A stretch of 64,000 bases of DNA, from positions 211,625-275,624 of the forward strand of contig NW_006768778.1 of NCBI RefSeq assembly GCF_000204055.1. Reading direction: 5' to 3'. The stretch is from Melampsora larici-populina 98AG31. Lineage: Eukaryota; Basidiomycota; Pucciniomycetes; Pucciniales; Melampsoraceae. The stretch's first letter is position 1. Each line of letters opens with the position of its first letter. Position numbers and translations under genes: made by a program. This document shows positions 45,674-56,009 of the stretch, piece after piece. The notes beneath the pieces are model-generated. The model was not told the DNA's origin. It was given only the letters and a program-made list of their open reading frames with translations, and did no database searches.

Positions 45674-46735
45674 TCAAGCCGAGAAGTGAGGAATTACATC
45701 TTCTGTTATCAACAAGATCCGCTTTGCTGATTCCCAGTCGTGCTCGTTCCATTCTCGCTGGTACAACGCATGACAAGAGGACTCCCATCTTCCCAATTTC
45801 TTAATCGCCGCTAAGCTGACTCCTGCCTTCGTCAATAAGGTCGCTCCGCCTATCCTGAAGGAGTGACCAGTCATACTCGAGTTCTTACCCCAAGTACGCT
45901 CCATGGCGCTCACCACCAAGTTCCTCGTGATCGCAGTAGTGCCGTCTTTTCCCCAGGTCATGAACAACCTGGGGTCTTTGACTCTTTCCAAACAGGCTAC
46001 CAGGTTCTTTAAGGCCTCCACTGGGCAAAGTACTCCGCCTGTCGCTCGAAGAGTTAGGGGTTGAGTCACACCTGGGGCGGCGGTCTTAGATTCGCGTAAG
46101 GTGATTTCAGCGCAGCTTAAGTTGTTGTCTTTGTAGAAGCGAATGTCGGAACGCAAGATAGCGCGATGGTCGTGTCGATCATACAAGGTTGACTTATAGA
46201 CGAGTTCCCCTAACCGGCCGAGTCCCCAATAGGCTGTGAGGACTAGTGCGGTCAGGCCTTTTGGGTCGACTTCAAATTCCGCTATGTTCGCAACCAGGGC
46301 TAGCAAGGCTTTGGGGGTTATCGGTTGTTGATTAAGCTTCTGTACAGGTGCTCTGACTTCCAGGTTCTTCAATGCTCGAAGGAGCGTCTTTAGGCGGGTG
46401 AGGTGGATGTTAGGGAAGTTGTAGCCATGAAAGGCGTGCCACGTGCGTAAGGCGGTTAAATACTTGGTGATCGTAGACACTTTGACTGGTTTGTTAGTAG
46501 CGTTCGGGTTGACGTTATGGCCTGCCCATATGATGAACCTTTCGACGGTATCGCAGGATGCCGGGAACGCCTGAAGGTGTTTCAAGGATGTGAATAATTT
46601 AAACTTCTTGACTCCAGAAGCGTAAGCCTCTATCGTGGATCGGGCCCAGCCAGCTCTGATCATATGACGCTGGGCTCGAGTTAAGGGGGTCTTCTTGTCG
46701 TCTTTGATTCGAAGAAAGGATTTGATGCACTTCAT
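45674..46735 (-). CDS. Tyrosine recombinase of YR retroelement 3
   Basis: 353 residues from ATG at 46735. An N-terminal SAM-like DNA-binding half (RSTIEAYASGVKKFKLF; TITKYLTALRTWH) precedes the catalytic half with R174 (WGLGRLGELVY), the H291-S-F-R294 box (TGHSFRIGGAT), W317 (LGRWES) and the nucleophile Y325 (HALYQREW). All expected catalytic residues are present. It would integrate circular cDNA by recombination without making target duplications. It lies 320 bp downstream of the RT frame on the same strand and is probably translated from the same or a downstream RNA. Confidence 0.9.
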   Translation of the reverse strand: MKCIKSFLRIKDDKKTPLTRAQRHMIRAGWARSTIEAYASGVKKFKLFTSLKHLQAFPASCDTVERFIIWAGHNVNPNATNKPVKVSTITKYLTALRTWHAFHGYNFPNIHLTRLKTLLRALKNLEVRAPVQKLNQQPITPKALLALVANIAEFEVDPKGLTALVLTAYWGLGRLGELVYKSTLYDRHDHRAILRSDIRFYKDNNLSCAEITLRESKTAAPGVTQPLTLRATGGVLCPVEALKNLVACLERVKDPRLFMTWGKDGTTAITRNLVVSAMERTWGKNSSMTGHSFRIGGATLLTKAGVSLAAIKKLGRWESSCHALYQREWNEHDWESAKRILLITEDVIPHFSA

Positions 46736-47055
46736 GATGGTACCTAAGGAGAATAACGGCCATCGCGAAGAGGAGGTTCAGTTACCTACGAAGACGTGTG
46801 GGGTCTCCAGTAATCCCTGGGCTTACGTGTAATAAGGTATCGTTCAAAGGTCAATCGGAAAGAGAGCTACGTCGAACGAGTCTTGTCTGTGAGCGTCTAA
46901 AACGTGGGTATTCGAACTTAAGAGGGGTCGTGATACGCGTGTTGGAATGGTATGCTGGCGGCGTAGAGGAAATTATTTCTGCGCGTAAAGAGGTATAAGG
47001 AAGAGTTGTGAGGAAAGGGAGTAGAGGAAATGTTGAGGGGCTCGATGAGTGGTTT

Positions 47056-48774
47056 TTATATTGATTGGAGGGGTGGTAGTCGTTCTATATCTTGTAGCCA
47101 AGGTGTCAAGTCCTCTGGAATTTCAATATGCACTTGGAGGTACCATGGTTTCGATGAGGTCAAACTGCGGGACAGTTCGTCCACAGCGTTATCCAAAGTA
47201 GATACGTGTCTTTGCTCTAGTTGGCAATCGTGCTGAAAAAGCAAAGTTGAAATACTCTTCCACTCCTTGTTTACCCAAAAATCACGGGAGGATTCGTTCC
47301 GAAGGACGCCTTCCGTGGTCGTATTGTCTGTCAACACAAGTAAGCGCTCGCCTTCCAAAGGTCTAATTTTTTGTACTACCAGCAGTCCTAAGCGAACTGT
47401 TACAGTTTCGAGCCACGCTATACCTCGAGTTGGCTTTCCGAGAGGTCTTTCCCAGTTCGGTTGTAATTTGAATTGAGCCCAGTTTTTACCTACTATGACT
47501 CCTATCCCGAATGAGGTTGACGCGTCGCCCACCCAACCGACATTGTTGATGTTTCTGGTCTTTAACAGAAGGCGGTTTGGGAAGGCATCTAAGGCCTTGC
47601 TCCAGACTGCTAGGTCGTCTCTCACCTGCTGCGGCATCTTTCTCTTCGCCTCCTTCTTCACCCATTCACACTTCCAACAAAATCCGCTTCTTAGGTAGCA
47701 CCTCAGCTGTGGTGCAACGTATGAAACGTGGCACAAGCGCCCGTATAATTTTTCTACCTCTTTATATGTGTAGTCTACCTTCTCTAGGAATTCTTCTAGT
47801 TGTTGGATTCTTTCGTCTAATTTCTTTTGAGGTAAGCAAACTGTCTTGTTGGCCACGTTCCATAGGAAGCCTATATATTTCTGCTCGTCGCTGAAATGAG
47901 TGAATTTAGTGTCGTTGGTTCTAACGCCGAGGTTGGTACTGTAGGAGACAATGTCATCCATGCTCAGGTTGTCTGACTTTTCTTTGATGACTAGGTTGTC
48001 ATCAACCCAGCGAAACACCTTGTTGAGACCAAACTCCAATTCGACTAGTTCCTTCCACGCATCTGCCGGGCCACCGAAACTTCCGCAGCCTGCTACTCCC
48101 CCAAATGAGATGCACAGGTCTATGTAAAGAAGTTTGTTAAAGTCTTGAATGAGTAAATATGGCCATCGACTATGGTGAGTGCCTATTTGGCGGTAGGCCT
48201 TTAACCAGTCAAATAGTGCGATCTGTAGAGGTACCGAGGCGTTCGCTATATGTAGAGCTACCTTTTCGAAATTGTCCCAGGTCGTTTTGAAGTCTTCTTT
48301 GTTGACGAAAGAGTTGACGCTTGGTATCTGGGGGTTATTTTTCGGAAAAGATAGATCATTGATTGGTCTAAATGACCCGTCTCCATTCACCACTGCTCCT
48401 AATGGGCTAGAGCGAAAGAACTTATACTTTCGTGACATTTCTTCCTTGGTGTACGGACCATACATCCGACCTGCTTCGACTTCCTGCCTTATGTTCTTTT
48501 CTATGTCTTCTCTAGCCGAAAGAGCGGACTGGTGGTTGGGTGGGCAGAAAAATTGGAACCCTTCTATCGTGTGGTTAGGTATCCCTTGGTTGAATCCGTG
48601 CTTGAAACCGTCTAGTATGAATTGCAATCGTGGTAGTAGGTTATGTTTTTCTAATGCCTTCCTCCATTCTTTTATTTTCATGTTGCATTTTGTGCCTTTT
48701 GGCCATACAGGCTTTCTTGCCTCATCGTTTCCTTTTGTCTCCGCAGGAGTTCTCTTTCCTTCGGTTGTTGTCAT
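47056..48774 (-). CDS. Reverse transcriptase–RNase H of YR retroelement 3
   Basis: 572 residues from ATG at 48774. The RT fingers and palm contain GDGSFRPINDLSFPK (about 131–145), the first catalytic aspartate D189 in LFDWLKAYRQI, FGGVAGCGSFGGPADAW and the active-site RWVDDNL (D258, D259). The RNase H part has D417 (VGDASTSFG), E456 (AWLETV), D483 (LTDNTT) and D532 (LDNAVDELSR). Complete motifs and an uninterrupted frame indicate a young copy. It lacks protease and DDE integrase domains, as expected for recombinase-type retroelements. Confidence 0.9.
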   Translation of the reverse strand: MTTTEGKRTPAETKGNDEARKPVWPKGTKCNMKIKEWRKALEKHNLLPRLQFILDGFKHGFNQGIPNHTIEGFQFFCPPNHQSALSAREDIEKNIRQEVEAGRMYGPYTKEEMSRKYKFFRSSPLGAVVNGDGSFRPINDLSFPKNNPQIPSVNSFVNKEDFKTTWDNFEKVALHIANASVPLQIALFDWLKAYRQIGTHHSRWPYLLIQDFNKLLYIDLCISFGGVAGCGSFGGPADAWKELVELEFGLNKVFRWVDDNLVIKEKSDNLSMDDIVSYSTNLGVRTNDTKFTHFSDEQKYIGFLWNVANKTVCLPQKKLDERIQQLEEFLEKVDYTYKEVEKLYGRLCHVSYVAPQLRCYLRSGFCWKCEWVKKEAKRKMPQQVRDDLAVWSKALDAFPNRLLLKTRNINNVGWVGDASTSFGIGVIVGKNWAQFKLQPNWERPLGKPTRGIAWLETVTVRLGLLVVQKIRPLEGERLLVLTDNTTTEGVLRNESSRDFWVNKEWKSISTLLFQHDCQLEQRHVSTLDNAVDELSRSLTSSKPWYLQVHIEIPEDLTPWLQDIERLPPLQSI

Positions 48775-49173
48775 CTCGGGTTTATGCTTGTGACTTTCTT
48801 TCCTACTTATTAAGGGTGCGGATCACACAAAGTTTTGTAAGCTCTTCTTGTTTTCGTAATCAATTATTAATATTATTCATTGCAGACATATATGGCATAA
48901 GGAGTGTGTAGATTTAAGACTGAAGCATGAGTGTATAAAAGGAACAAAGGAGTGACAAAAACTGGGAGAAAAGGAAAAGAGCTTCATTGTCGATTGGTAA
49001 ATTAATCTCTGACATATCGGTTGTTAATCAAGAGGGATGTGGAAAAGACATAATAAATCCGAAACGTGTATGCAAAATTTGGAAGGAAAGATTGAACAGA
49101 GACAGTAATGAAAAGATCAGGGGGTTGTGGGGTGGGTCTGTGATGGAATAGGCGTTATATCTCTGTAATTTGC

Positions 49174-51380
49174 TTACCCCTCATTTCTACCGTTATGAAA
49201 ACCGCCTCTTCCTCCTCTCCAACTACCTCTCCCACCTCTATTTGGTGCTCTATTGAATGAGCTAGGGCCTTGTTGAAGTGGTTGGTGGTTATTTTGGTAG
49301 GTTGAAGGGTTTACCGGTAACGGGTGGTTTAAATTCTTAGGTAATGGCTGAACCACTGTGGGTAGATGTGACGTTTGGTGAGTCGTCTGGTGGTTGCTTC
49401 TCTTCCCTCTTTTCCTTTTCAAAGGTTGACTTTCTTAATTCATTCTTGTAGATCTTAGGTTGCTATTTGTATGATTGGGATTGCTGAATGAAGTTTGTTC
49501 GAATCTTCATTAGCATATGAAGGTATGTATTATACAGAAGGATTCAATTTCTTACTTGTAAAGACCGGTCTCTGGATGACGGAACTCCATTCTCCCGCCT
49601 TTGGCGTACGGGTTTGAATCACCTCCATTTGCTTCGCCCGCTCTTAAAGACTTGTCTTTCGCTTGGTTTTTGTATTTCGTCATTAAGATACCGATGTCTT
49701 TCATTGGGGTCTTCCCTACTCTTTTAACGAACACTTGCGATCTACATAAAATGTCATACCTTAATGCTGTCATCCAGCATTCTGTAGAACGCCTGCTCAT
49801 CACTAAATCAGTTATTGTTTTTTCTGTTAAGATTCACTTTACAATCTGGGTTGTGAGATGCTGCTTACTTTATGGTCTTCACGTTTTCTATGTGTAATTT
49901 CAATCTTTTTGCTAGCAATTTTTGACCATAGTATCCTGCCAAATATCTTCTAAATAAACTCATACATTCCGCCCATTCACCAAACGTTAATTTGTACTCT
50001 GAAGGTGCGTCCAGGCCTTTATTCGACTTGTTCTTCAAAGATGATGAATGATGATTCTTGTTGTATTCTTCTCTGTCTGCTCTGGCGAAAGTTTGGTCGA
50101 ATACGGTTAATGGGATGGATGAATGTAAGTCCGTCATTTGGTCACTCCAGAAAGGTTGCAGTGCAACTAAATCTCCTGTCGGGACTGATCCTATCTCTAT
50201 CTCTATCTCGACTTTCTTTTTGGATGACTTCGATTTGTTCTTCTTCTTCTTTAACTTCTTGTTCTTGGAACTTCTAGCTTTATCTTTCCCTTTCAATATC
50301 TTTTTGGATTTTGATTTCGACTTATGCTTCTTGTTTTTCTTGACTTTCTTACTCGAGTCTGTAACATAGAAGTGAGTTTCCCGTTAGAATTGTTTCACTC
50401 GTAAATTTATGGTGACTAAGGGTTGGTTCTAAGAAGAATAAAGCAGATCGTATTCTTTCTGGGATTTTTCATACTCTAGCTAGAAGCGAGCGATTAATAC
50501 TCGAGTCCTCTGAAGTCTTATGACCAGGGCCATGAGTTGCTTTGATTTTTTTTTTCTTATTTCGAGTCCTCTGTGCATGTTATGCCAGGGCCAGGATGTT
50601 TCGTATGGTTGATAGAAGAGAATGAGTGATAGAATGGAATGAGTGATAGATGGGAGGGTTGATGTGTGTGGTAGGATTTGTGTAGCCGATGATATTGACA
50701 TCGATGGAAATAATAAGAAGGAAATAGTTGGGGTAAATCTTCCAATGCTGCTTACGTTTTTTCTTCTCTTTCCTATGTCTTCTACCATCTTCTTCAGAAG
50801 AGGAGCTGGAGTTATTGCTTGATTCTGAAGAATCTGAATACGAAGGTGATCCTGAGGAGATCGAGTCAGTGCTTGAGCTTTCTGAGTCTGATTCGCTTGT
50901 TGACTGATTCGACTCTGATTCGCTCTCGTCTTCTTCTGAATCGGAGGATTGATCCGAGTTTGACTCTTCGCTTGAAGAACTTGAACTGCTTGAATCGCGA
51001 AAGTCGCCTGACAGACTTTCATCTTCGGATTCTGATTTCGACTCTTCTTCTGATTCAATTCTGTTTTCATCTTCATTTTCTGCATCAATCTGCATTTGCT
51101 GTGCTTGATTTGGGTCTTCTTCAACTTGTCTTTTGCCATCTTGATTCCTGTTGCTGGTGTTGCTGTTGTTTGGGTTCGAGTTGGTTACTCTCCCGGTGGG
51201 GTTCATCGATTCCCCCGATGAGTCAGAGTCGTCGCCTACATCCTTCTCTGGATCTGGAGGGAGGTTTTCACCGTCTAGGGATGAGGTTGTCGGTTCGTCG
51301 TTGATGTTGGCACTTGACTGGTTTTCGAGACCTTGTGCTCTTCTGTTAGCCCTGATAGCTCTGGACTCGGTAATCGCCAT
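49174..51380 (-). CDS. Gag-like protein of YR retroelement 3, with introns
   Basis: Likely exons are 51380–50756, 50358–49869, 49792–49556 and 49429–49174; the last junction is the least sure. All four keep frame. The N-terminal 200 residues are Ser/Asp/Glu-rich and very acidic, followed by Lys-rich tracts (SKKVKKNKKHKSKSKSKK), a folded core (SSIPLTVFDQTFARADRE; LTFGEWAECMSLFRRYLAGY; RSTECWMTALRYDI) and an RGG-rich C-terminus (NRGGRGSWRGGRGGFHNGRN) likely to bind RNA. The second intron (76 nt, 49868–49793) is supported by the intronless paralogue at 28140, which reads straight through the same point (KIKRMTKCW versus TIKRSTECW). Spliceosomal introns in a retroelement gene are unusual. Confidence 0.7.
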
Positions 51381-51800
51381 GTTGTTTACAGGTTAAGTAC
51401 AGATGTAGTTAAGGTAGTGTCTCTGGGTGTTATTGTTAATTCAGAGTGAATGCGAAGTGATTGAAGTAAGGTAGATAGTAGTGATAAGTTTGTATAAGAT
51501 TTGTTTGTATAAAATTCAAAAATAAAATAGATAACTATTTGGAGTATTAAAACTCTAGAATGGATTGTAGATTAGGAGATGGAAACTAAAGAGATGATGA
51601 TAAATCAGTGAAATAAATAAATTGGACTAGAGAACAAAGTCAAATACGAATAGCTTGTTATACAACTCTTCTCTAGGACGTGATCTGAGGACAGCAGGAA
51701 TTGAGCTGTGACTCATCCTCCTCTGAAGGTCATAGGTCCTAGATCATTTAACCTGATTGGGTTAGAGAGTTCTCTATAAGTTGTCTCTTTCCACATAATT

Positions 51801-52870
51801 TCACTTTCTAGGAATTGTATCTTCATAGAGAGCGCGCACTTTCTTTTCCATGGACCAGTCCCACGATGCGTGCCTTTCGTAGGAGGCAAACTTACCATGT
51901 CTGTTGGTGGCATATTTGTGATCAGAGCTAGAGGAATCATGAGCTGAGATTGGCTGGAGTGTTTGACCTGCATCCGGTAAGTCAGATCCGGATGAGTTGG
52001 GTGAAAGGGTGTGGGGATGAGTCAAACTTGATTTGGAAGCCGAGGTTGAGGGTGTTGGAGGATGATCTTGAGGGGGGTCTTTCTTTTTGACAATGGCTGT
52101 CTTGACGTACTTTGCAGTTGCTTGATGGCCCTCCACAAGCGGAGCCAAATTGTCAAAAAAGGGAAACGGTCAGCCCTTACATTGGGCATAGTCTTTAGAC
52201 TTCCTGCTGTCCTTATCCTGAGAGGAAACGCAAGAAAATTAGTTAAATCAAAACAATATCAAGAAGAAAATGATAATAATAAAAACCTACCTTTCCATTT
52301 AGGATTGGATCCCAGACTTCATCTGGAAGAACAATGCATCCATCAGACCATCCTGCCCCACTAAGTTAGGAAAGGTGTTTATAGTCGTTATAAAGACCTC
52401 GTAACTACAGAGTTGATTTGATGGATAGATCAATGTTAGTAAAGCAAGCAGAAGATGTTGAAATGAGATTGAAAGAAAATAAAAGATGTGCTTACAGTGT
52501 ACCACCTTGACTTGCAGTTGTCAGCTGTTTTGGGTAAGCTAGTTTTACCATTGATAAGCTTCTTTTCACTACCTTTAAGCTTTTCAACCGCAGCATTCCA
52601 GACTGGCACCTTGAATCCATGGGCACTGGTAGCATTTTGGGGCCCAATGGGTTTGCCATCCCCTGAGCAACGTTCATCAAGGAGGACATTGATTAGAACA
52701 TGACTGTCCTCATTGTCCCATTTAGCAGAGTCCCACTTCTTCTTGTCAGGTTGGGTGGCAGGTTGGGTGGTAGGATTGATTGCAAGTTGGGTGGTAGGAT
52801 TGGTGGCAGAGGGAGCTGTTCTGATGGCTCGTTTTGCCCAAGGTCTAGCTGGCTTTTTGTCGTTAGCCAT
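51801..52870 (-). pseudogene. Harbinger Myb/SANT accessory protein, N-terminal part, with stops
   Basis: Exons 52870–52496, 52404–52291 and 52217 to about 51801. The Myb/SANT-like domain starts KKWDSAKWDNEDSHVLINVL, continues KTADNCKSRWYT and, in exon 2, LSGAGWSDGCIVLPDEVWD, as in Myb_DNA-bind_3 proteins. It would bind element ends with the transposase. Defects: TAA at 52366–52368 (just before LSGAGW) and TGA at 52170–52172 (before PFPFFDNLAPLVEG). The remaining coding part is at 44804–45148; the YR retroelement lies between. Alternative splicing that skips both stops is unlikely because conserved residues lie on both sides. Confidence 0.75.
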
Positions 52871-53334
52871 TGAGAAAAACACTGAAATCATCAATGATAA
52901 TCAGCTTGTGATGACAACCATGATTACATTGAAAGAAAAAAAACTCACTGTAGACAATAGTTGAATACTATGTAAAACAAACTCAAGGCTTGATCTAATA
53001 AAAAAGAATTGAAAGAACTAGAAAGAAGTTTCAGTTCCTGGGTAAAGGGATAGATAGGTCAATCAATGAATTGAGTGAGATTGTAGAGGGAGCAGAAGTT
53101 GAGAGACACGGTGGAATAGACTTGAACCTGCCAATCCCCAGCCACATGAACCGTGAGCTGGGGAGGTAGCAGCCTGAACCTGTCAGTGGCGCCTCTGAGC
53201 TCCCCAGCTGGAGCGATAGTGGTTATGACAACAAGGAAAAGAAAAGGAAACTCACTATAGGCAATGTAAATGAAATTTTGAGTCTTGAGCAAATAAAAAT
53301 ACAGCAATTATAAAAAGAACTTGGGATTGACCAA

Positions 53335-53730
53335 TGTAAAGCTACTTGAGAATTGACCAAGTAAAATAACTAGCAGAATCTTGAGCAGATAAAAATAAGA
53401 CAAATATAAAAGGAACTTGATGATTGACCAAGTAAAAGAAATTGAGACCTGATCAATTAAAATAATCAGCAGACCTAGTAAAATAACTTGAGACTTAGTA
53501 AAAAACTAGCAGACCGAGTGAAAGAATAGCTTGAGACTTGAACAAGTAGAATAACTTGAGACTTGGTAAAAAAACTAGTAGACCGAGTGAAAATAGCAGA
53601 CTTGAACAAGTAAAATAGCTTGAGATTTGATAAAAAACTAGCAGACCAAGTAAAAATAGAAGGATAGCAGACTTGAACGAGTAAAATTACTTGAGACTTG
53701 ACCAAGTAAAAAACTGACAGACTTGAGGAA
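53335..53730. repeat. Degenerate tandem repeats upstream of the Myb/SANT gene
   Basis: Variants of CTTGAGACTTG, AAGTAAAATAACTTGAGA and AACTAGCAGACC(G/A)AGT recur about every 50–60 bases. No coding role is apparent. Confidence 0.6.
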
Positions 53731-53975
53731 ATAAGAGGAGCAATAAAGAGCTGAAACAGATAGTTTCAATACAAAGAGATGATAGATGGAACAGTGAAAT
53801 CAAGTAATGGGATGTCATGAAATCAAAGAGTGCTTGGAGAGAGTGGAAAAGAGACAAAAGGAAGCCTAGGTGGAAAGACTACCATATGTATCTGGAAATA
53901 GCTTATTGGTGGTGTGTGGGTAACAAGAAAAGGAGAATATGATGGATGAAAGGATGGGAGGTTGGGATTTGGGGA

Positions 53976-54195
53976 TGGGGCACATCAAGATATTGGGGCA
54001 AGATACAGCAAAAAGGCTGTATCTTGATATGGACCAATATCTCAATGTGCCCCATCAGATATTGACCCCAGATTGTTGAAACAAACGCCGATCAGATTCC
54101 GGCTATCTGGTTGAGATTGGGCCGAGATACGATGTGGCCACATGTAATTTTTCTGGTGTAAATTTTGGCCACATCGTATCTGCTCGCAGTGTCTG
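53976..54195. repeat. Two foldbacks near the right end of the Harbinger element
   Basis: TGGGGCACATCAAGATATTGG…AAGATACAGC pairs with GCTGTATCTT…CCAATATCTCAATGTGCCCCA (53976–54051). GAGATACGATGTGGCCA (about 54123) pairs with TGGCCACATCGTATCTGC (about 54183). The first resembles the subterminal sequence at the left end near 42175. Confidence 0.65.
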
Positions 54196-54207
54196 AACAG
54201 GCCCTTA

Positions 54208-54560
54208 TTAATCATCTCAGCCAGCCAGCCAATCACGCAAAGTTGTTGGCTTCTGGAGCAAAGACTAGTGTTGGTGGACTTAGTCTTGATGCTGAATGAA
54301 ACGTACTTGCTGCTATAGTCAACAATATGCACAAAGATTGTCTTGGACTCACCAACACTTCTAGTCCAGAAAAGTTGAATCTCAATGGTGGTGAATTAGC
54401 AAAACAATGGACTTGTATCAAAAAAAGATACACTGATGCCAAGTAACATTGGAAGGGTACTGGTCAAGGATTGTGCAATAAAGACAAAGCTGATGGATTC
54501 ATAAACCCCAACCATAAGAAAGAGGCTCAATGCCCAATGTACAACAAACTCTATTTGATG
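54208..54560 (+). pseudogene. Myb/SANT-like gene, 3' part, cut by the Harbinger insertion
   Basis: Continues the frame that stops at 42105. It reads INHLSQPANHAKLLASGA, later GELAKQWTCIKKRYTDAK and HWKGTGQGL, then CPMYNKLYLM before TAA at 54558–54560. The W-x(4)-KKRYTDAK…WKGTG pattern is that of Myb/SANT-like domains in rust transposon-associated proteins. In-frame TGA (54297–54299) and TAA (54444–54446) show decay. The two halves flank 12.1 kb of inserted DNA. Confidence 0.7.
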
Positions 54561-55511
54561 TAAAGCAGCAAACCAAACATCACAGCCTTATCCGTGATTT
54601 TTTTTCAAACCGCAATAACTCAGTCAATTTACATGATAAAGTTTAATAGACTATATATTCTTGATCTGTGAATACAGGAGCAGGTGCGTACAGATTTATG
54701 ACATCATATGATGACATCGGAATTTTGGTGGTCAGACAGGCAAATGGCCCCACATGATATTATGTTGAAGTCTTTTTGAAATCTTTCTGAATCTTTCATG
54801 AATCTTTCATGGAGTTGGTGGTAGGCTCTGGCCTGCCAGAGCCTAGTAGATGGGGGCTGTGAATTGTTTGCTTTTATCATTTGTAAATAATTGAATGGTT
54901 TTGTTTTATATTTTACCATCATTTGTGAATGAAATGAAATATAACTGAATATGAGAGTCATCATAACTGCGAGATCAGCAAGAAAAACAAGTTTGATAAT
55001 GATCTTATGATGAGCTGGTGAAAAAGAGTAAGAATTATGAGAAAGTTGAGTTATTTCTCAATGAAGGCTTTTGCTCAGTATAATGATCAATTTGGATTTG
55101 CAGTGCACTGTTGCAGTGAGGGGTGGGCGTGATGTGGTGGGGAGCAGCACCGGGGTGAATCTGATGAGATTCGGCTGCGGAAAATCCTTGGTCCAAAATT
55201 GTATTGTGTGCAAGGAAGTGCCTGGGAAATAATGTGTAAAATTGTAAATTTTGGGTAGAGCTTTATAATTCTGCACTCCAAGCACTTGCACTGCTTTTTG
55301 AGTGTAAAGGCTTTTGAATGCAAAAATGGATTTTGGCCCCTGAAAATACATATTTGCACTGATGGTTTTTACACTACAAATGGAGTGTTAAAATGTCAGG
55401 TGTAAAATTGTAAGTTGACAACAGTCCTTTCTAACTTAACCCAAGTCCAATTGTGCAAAAGCTCATGGTAACCCAAAGCCAAGGCACAAGGGACGTGCAC
55501 ATTAAAGAACA

Positions 55512-55997
55512 TCTCTGGCGTGACCAATAGCCCCAAAAAGTGAAATCTGGGTCACTTTTGGATACAATCGATCCTATCTCAGTCAATATTACTTTGATCT
55601 TATTTCTGAAACTGGTTGGTATGAGTTCAGCATCTTGTACTTAACGTCTATTAGAAAAAAAAGAGAATCAAAATGTGCCAGCTCACAAGAATCCAGCTGG
55701 GAAACGAGTAACAAGTTTGTTCAAAGACATTACAGGGAGTCAATTGACCATCTCTCAAGCCTTTCTGAGGTCACACATAACAATCTTAGGGGTCACAATT
55801 CCAAATCTCAAAACAAGGAGCCTCAATGAATCAACACGATCATGAGCTCTGTTGAGATTCTGAAGAGGCCATTTCCTTCAGAGCTTGACAGAGCTCATCT
55901 GACTGTTTTTTTGGAAAAAACCCACTTGTGACTTGTGGTGGAAAAGCGAAGTTAAAAAATGCCCACCAAAAGGAGGCTATTAGTCACGCAAAGATTG
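55512..55997. mobile_element. Possible MITE of about 480 bp
   Basis: GGCGTGACCAATAGCC near 55517 pairs with GGCTATTAGTCACGC ending at 55989. A short inverted repeat with one mismatch, no obvious target duplication, no coding content. Confidence 0.5.
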
Positions 55998-56009
55998 TTG
56001 TTTAATATG

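Larger units (their letters stand above)
45180..51780 (-). mobile_element. YR retroelement 3 (Ngaro/DIRS-like), coding frames intact
   Basis: Minus-strand order is gag (51380–49174), RT–RNase H (48774–47056), tyrosine recombinase (46735–45674). No stop or frameshift was found in any of the three. It belongs to the same lineage as YR retroelement 1. The boundaries are inferred from the breakpoints in the Myb/SANT gene, about 45150–45200 and 51700–51800; no target duplication is expected for recombinase-mediated insertion. The two ends share CTTCTCTA(A/G)G(T/A)CGTG (45355 and 51668), a candidate for the split terminal repeats. Confidence 0.78.
42106..54204. mobile_element. PIF/Harbinger element enlarged to 12.1 kb by nested insertions
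   Basis: The left end is GGGCCCGTTTGG (42106); the right end is CAGGCCC (54204), weakly complementary. TTA flanks both sides (42103–42105, 54205–54207), the usual TWA duplication of this superfamily. The subterminal GGGGCACATCGAGAT at left has a counterpart GGGGCACATTGAGAT on the opposite strand near 54040. It carries the transposase (+) and a Myb/SANT accessory gene (−), the usual two-gene layout. A 348-bp MITE and a YR retroelement of about 6.6 kb lie inside. Removing it restores the reading frame of the surrounding gene. Confidence 0.8.

Noticed and set aside
50480..51139. Minus-strand 219-codon frame in the gag region
   Set aside because: It overlaps the acidic Ser-rich gag exon in another frame and has no alignment to the sister element.
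26480..51780. LTR retrotransposon or pararetrovirus origin for the RT genes
   Set aside because: No LTRs, primer-binding site, protease or DDE integrase; each RT is paired with a tyrosine recombinase.
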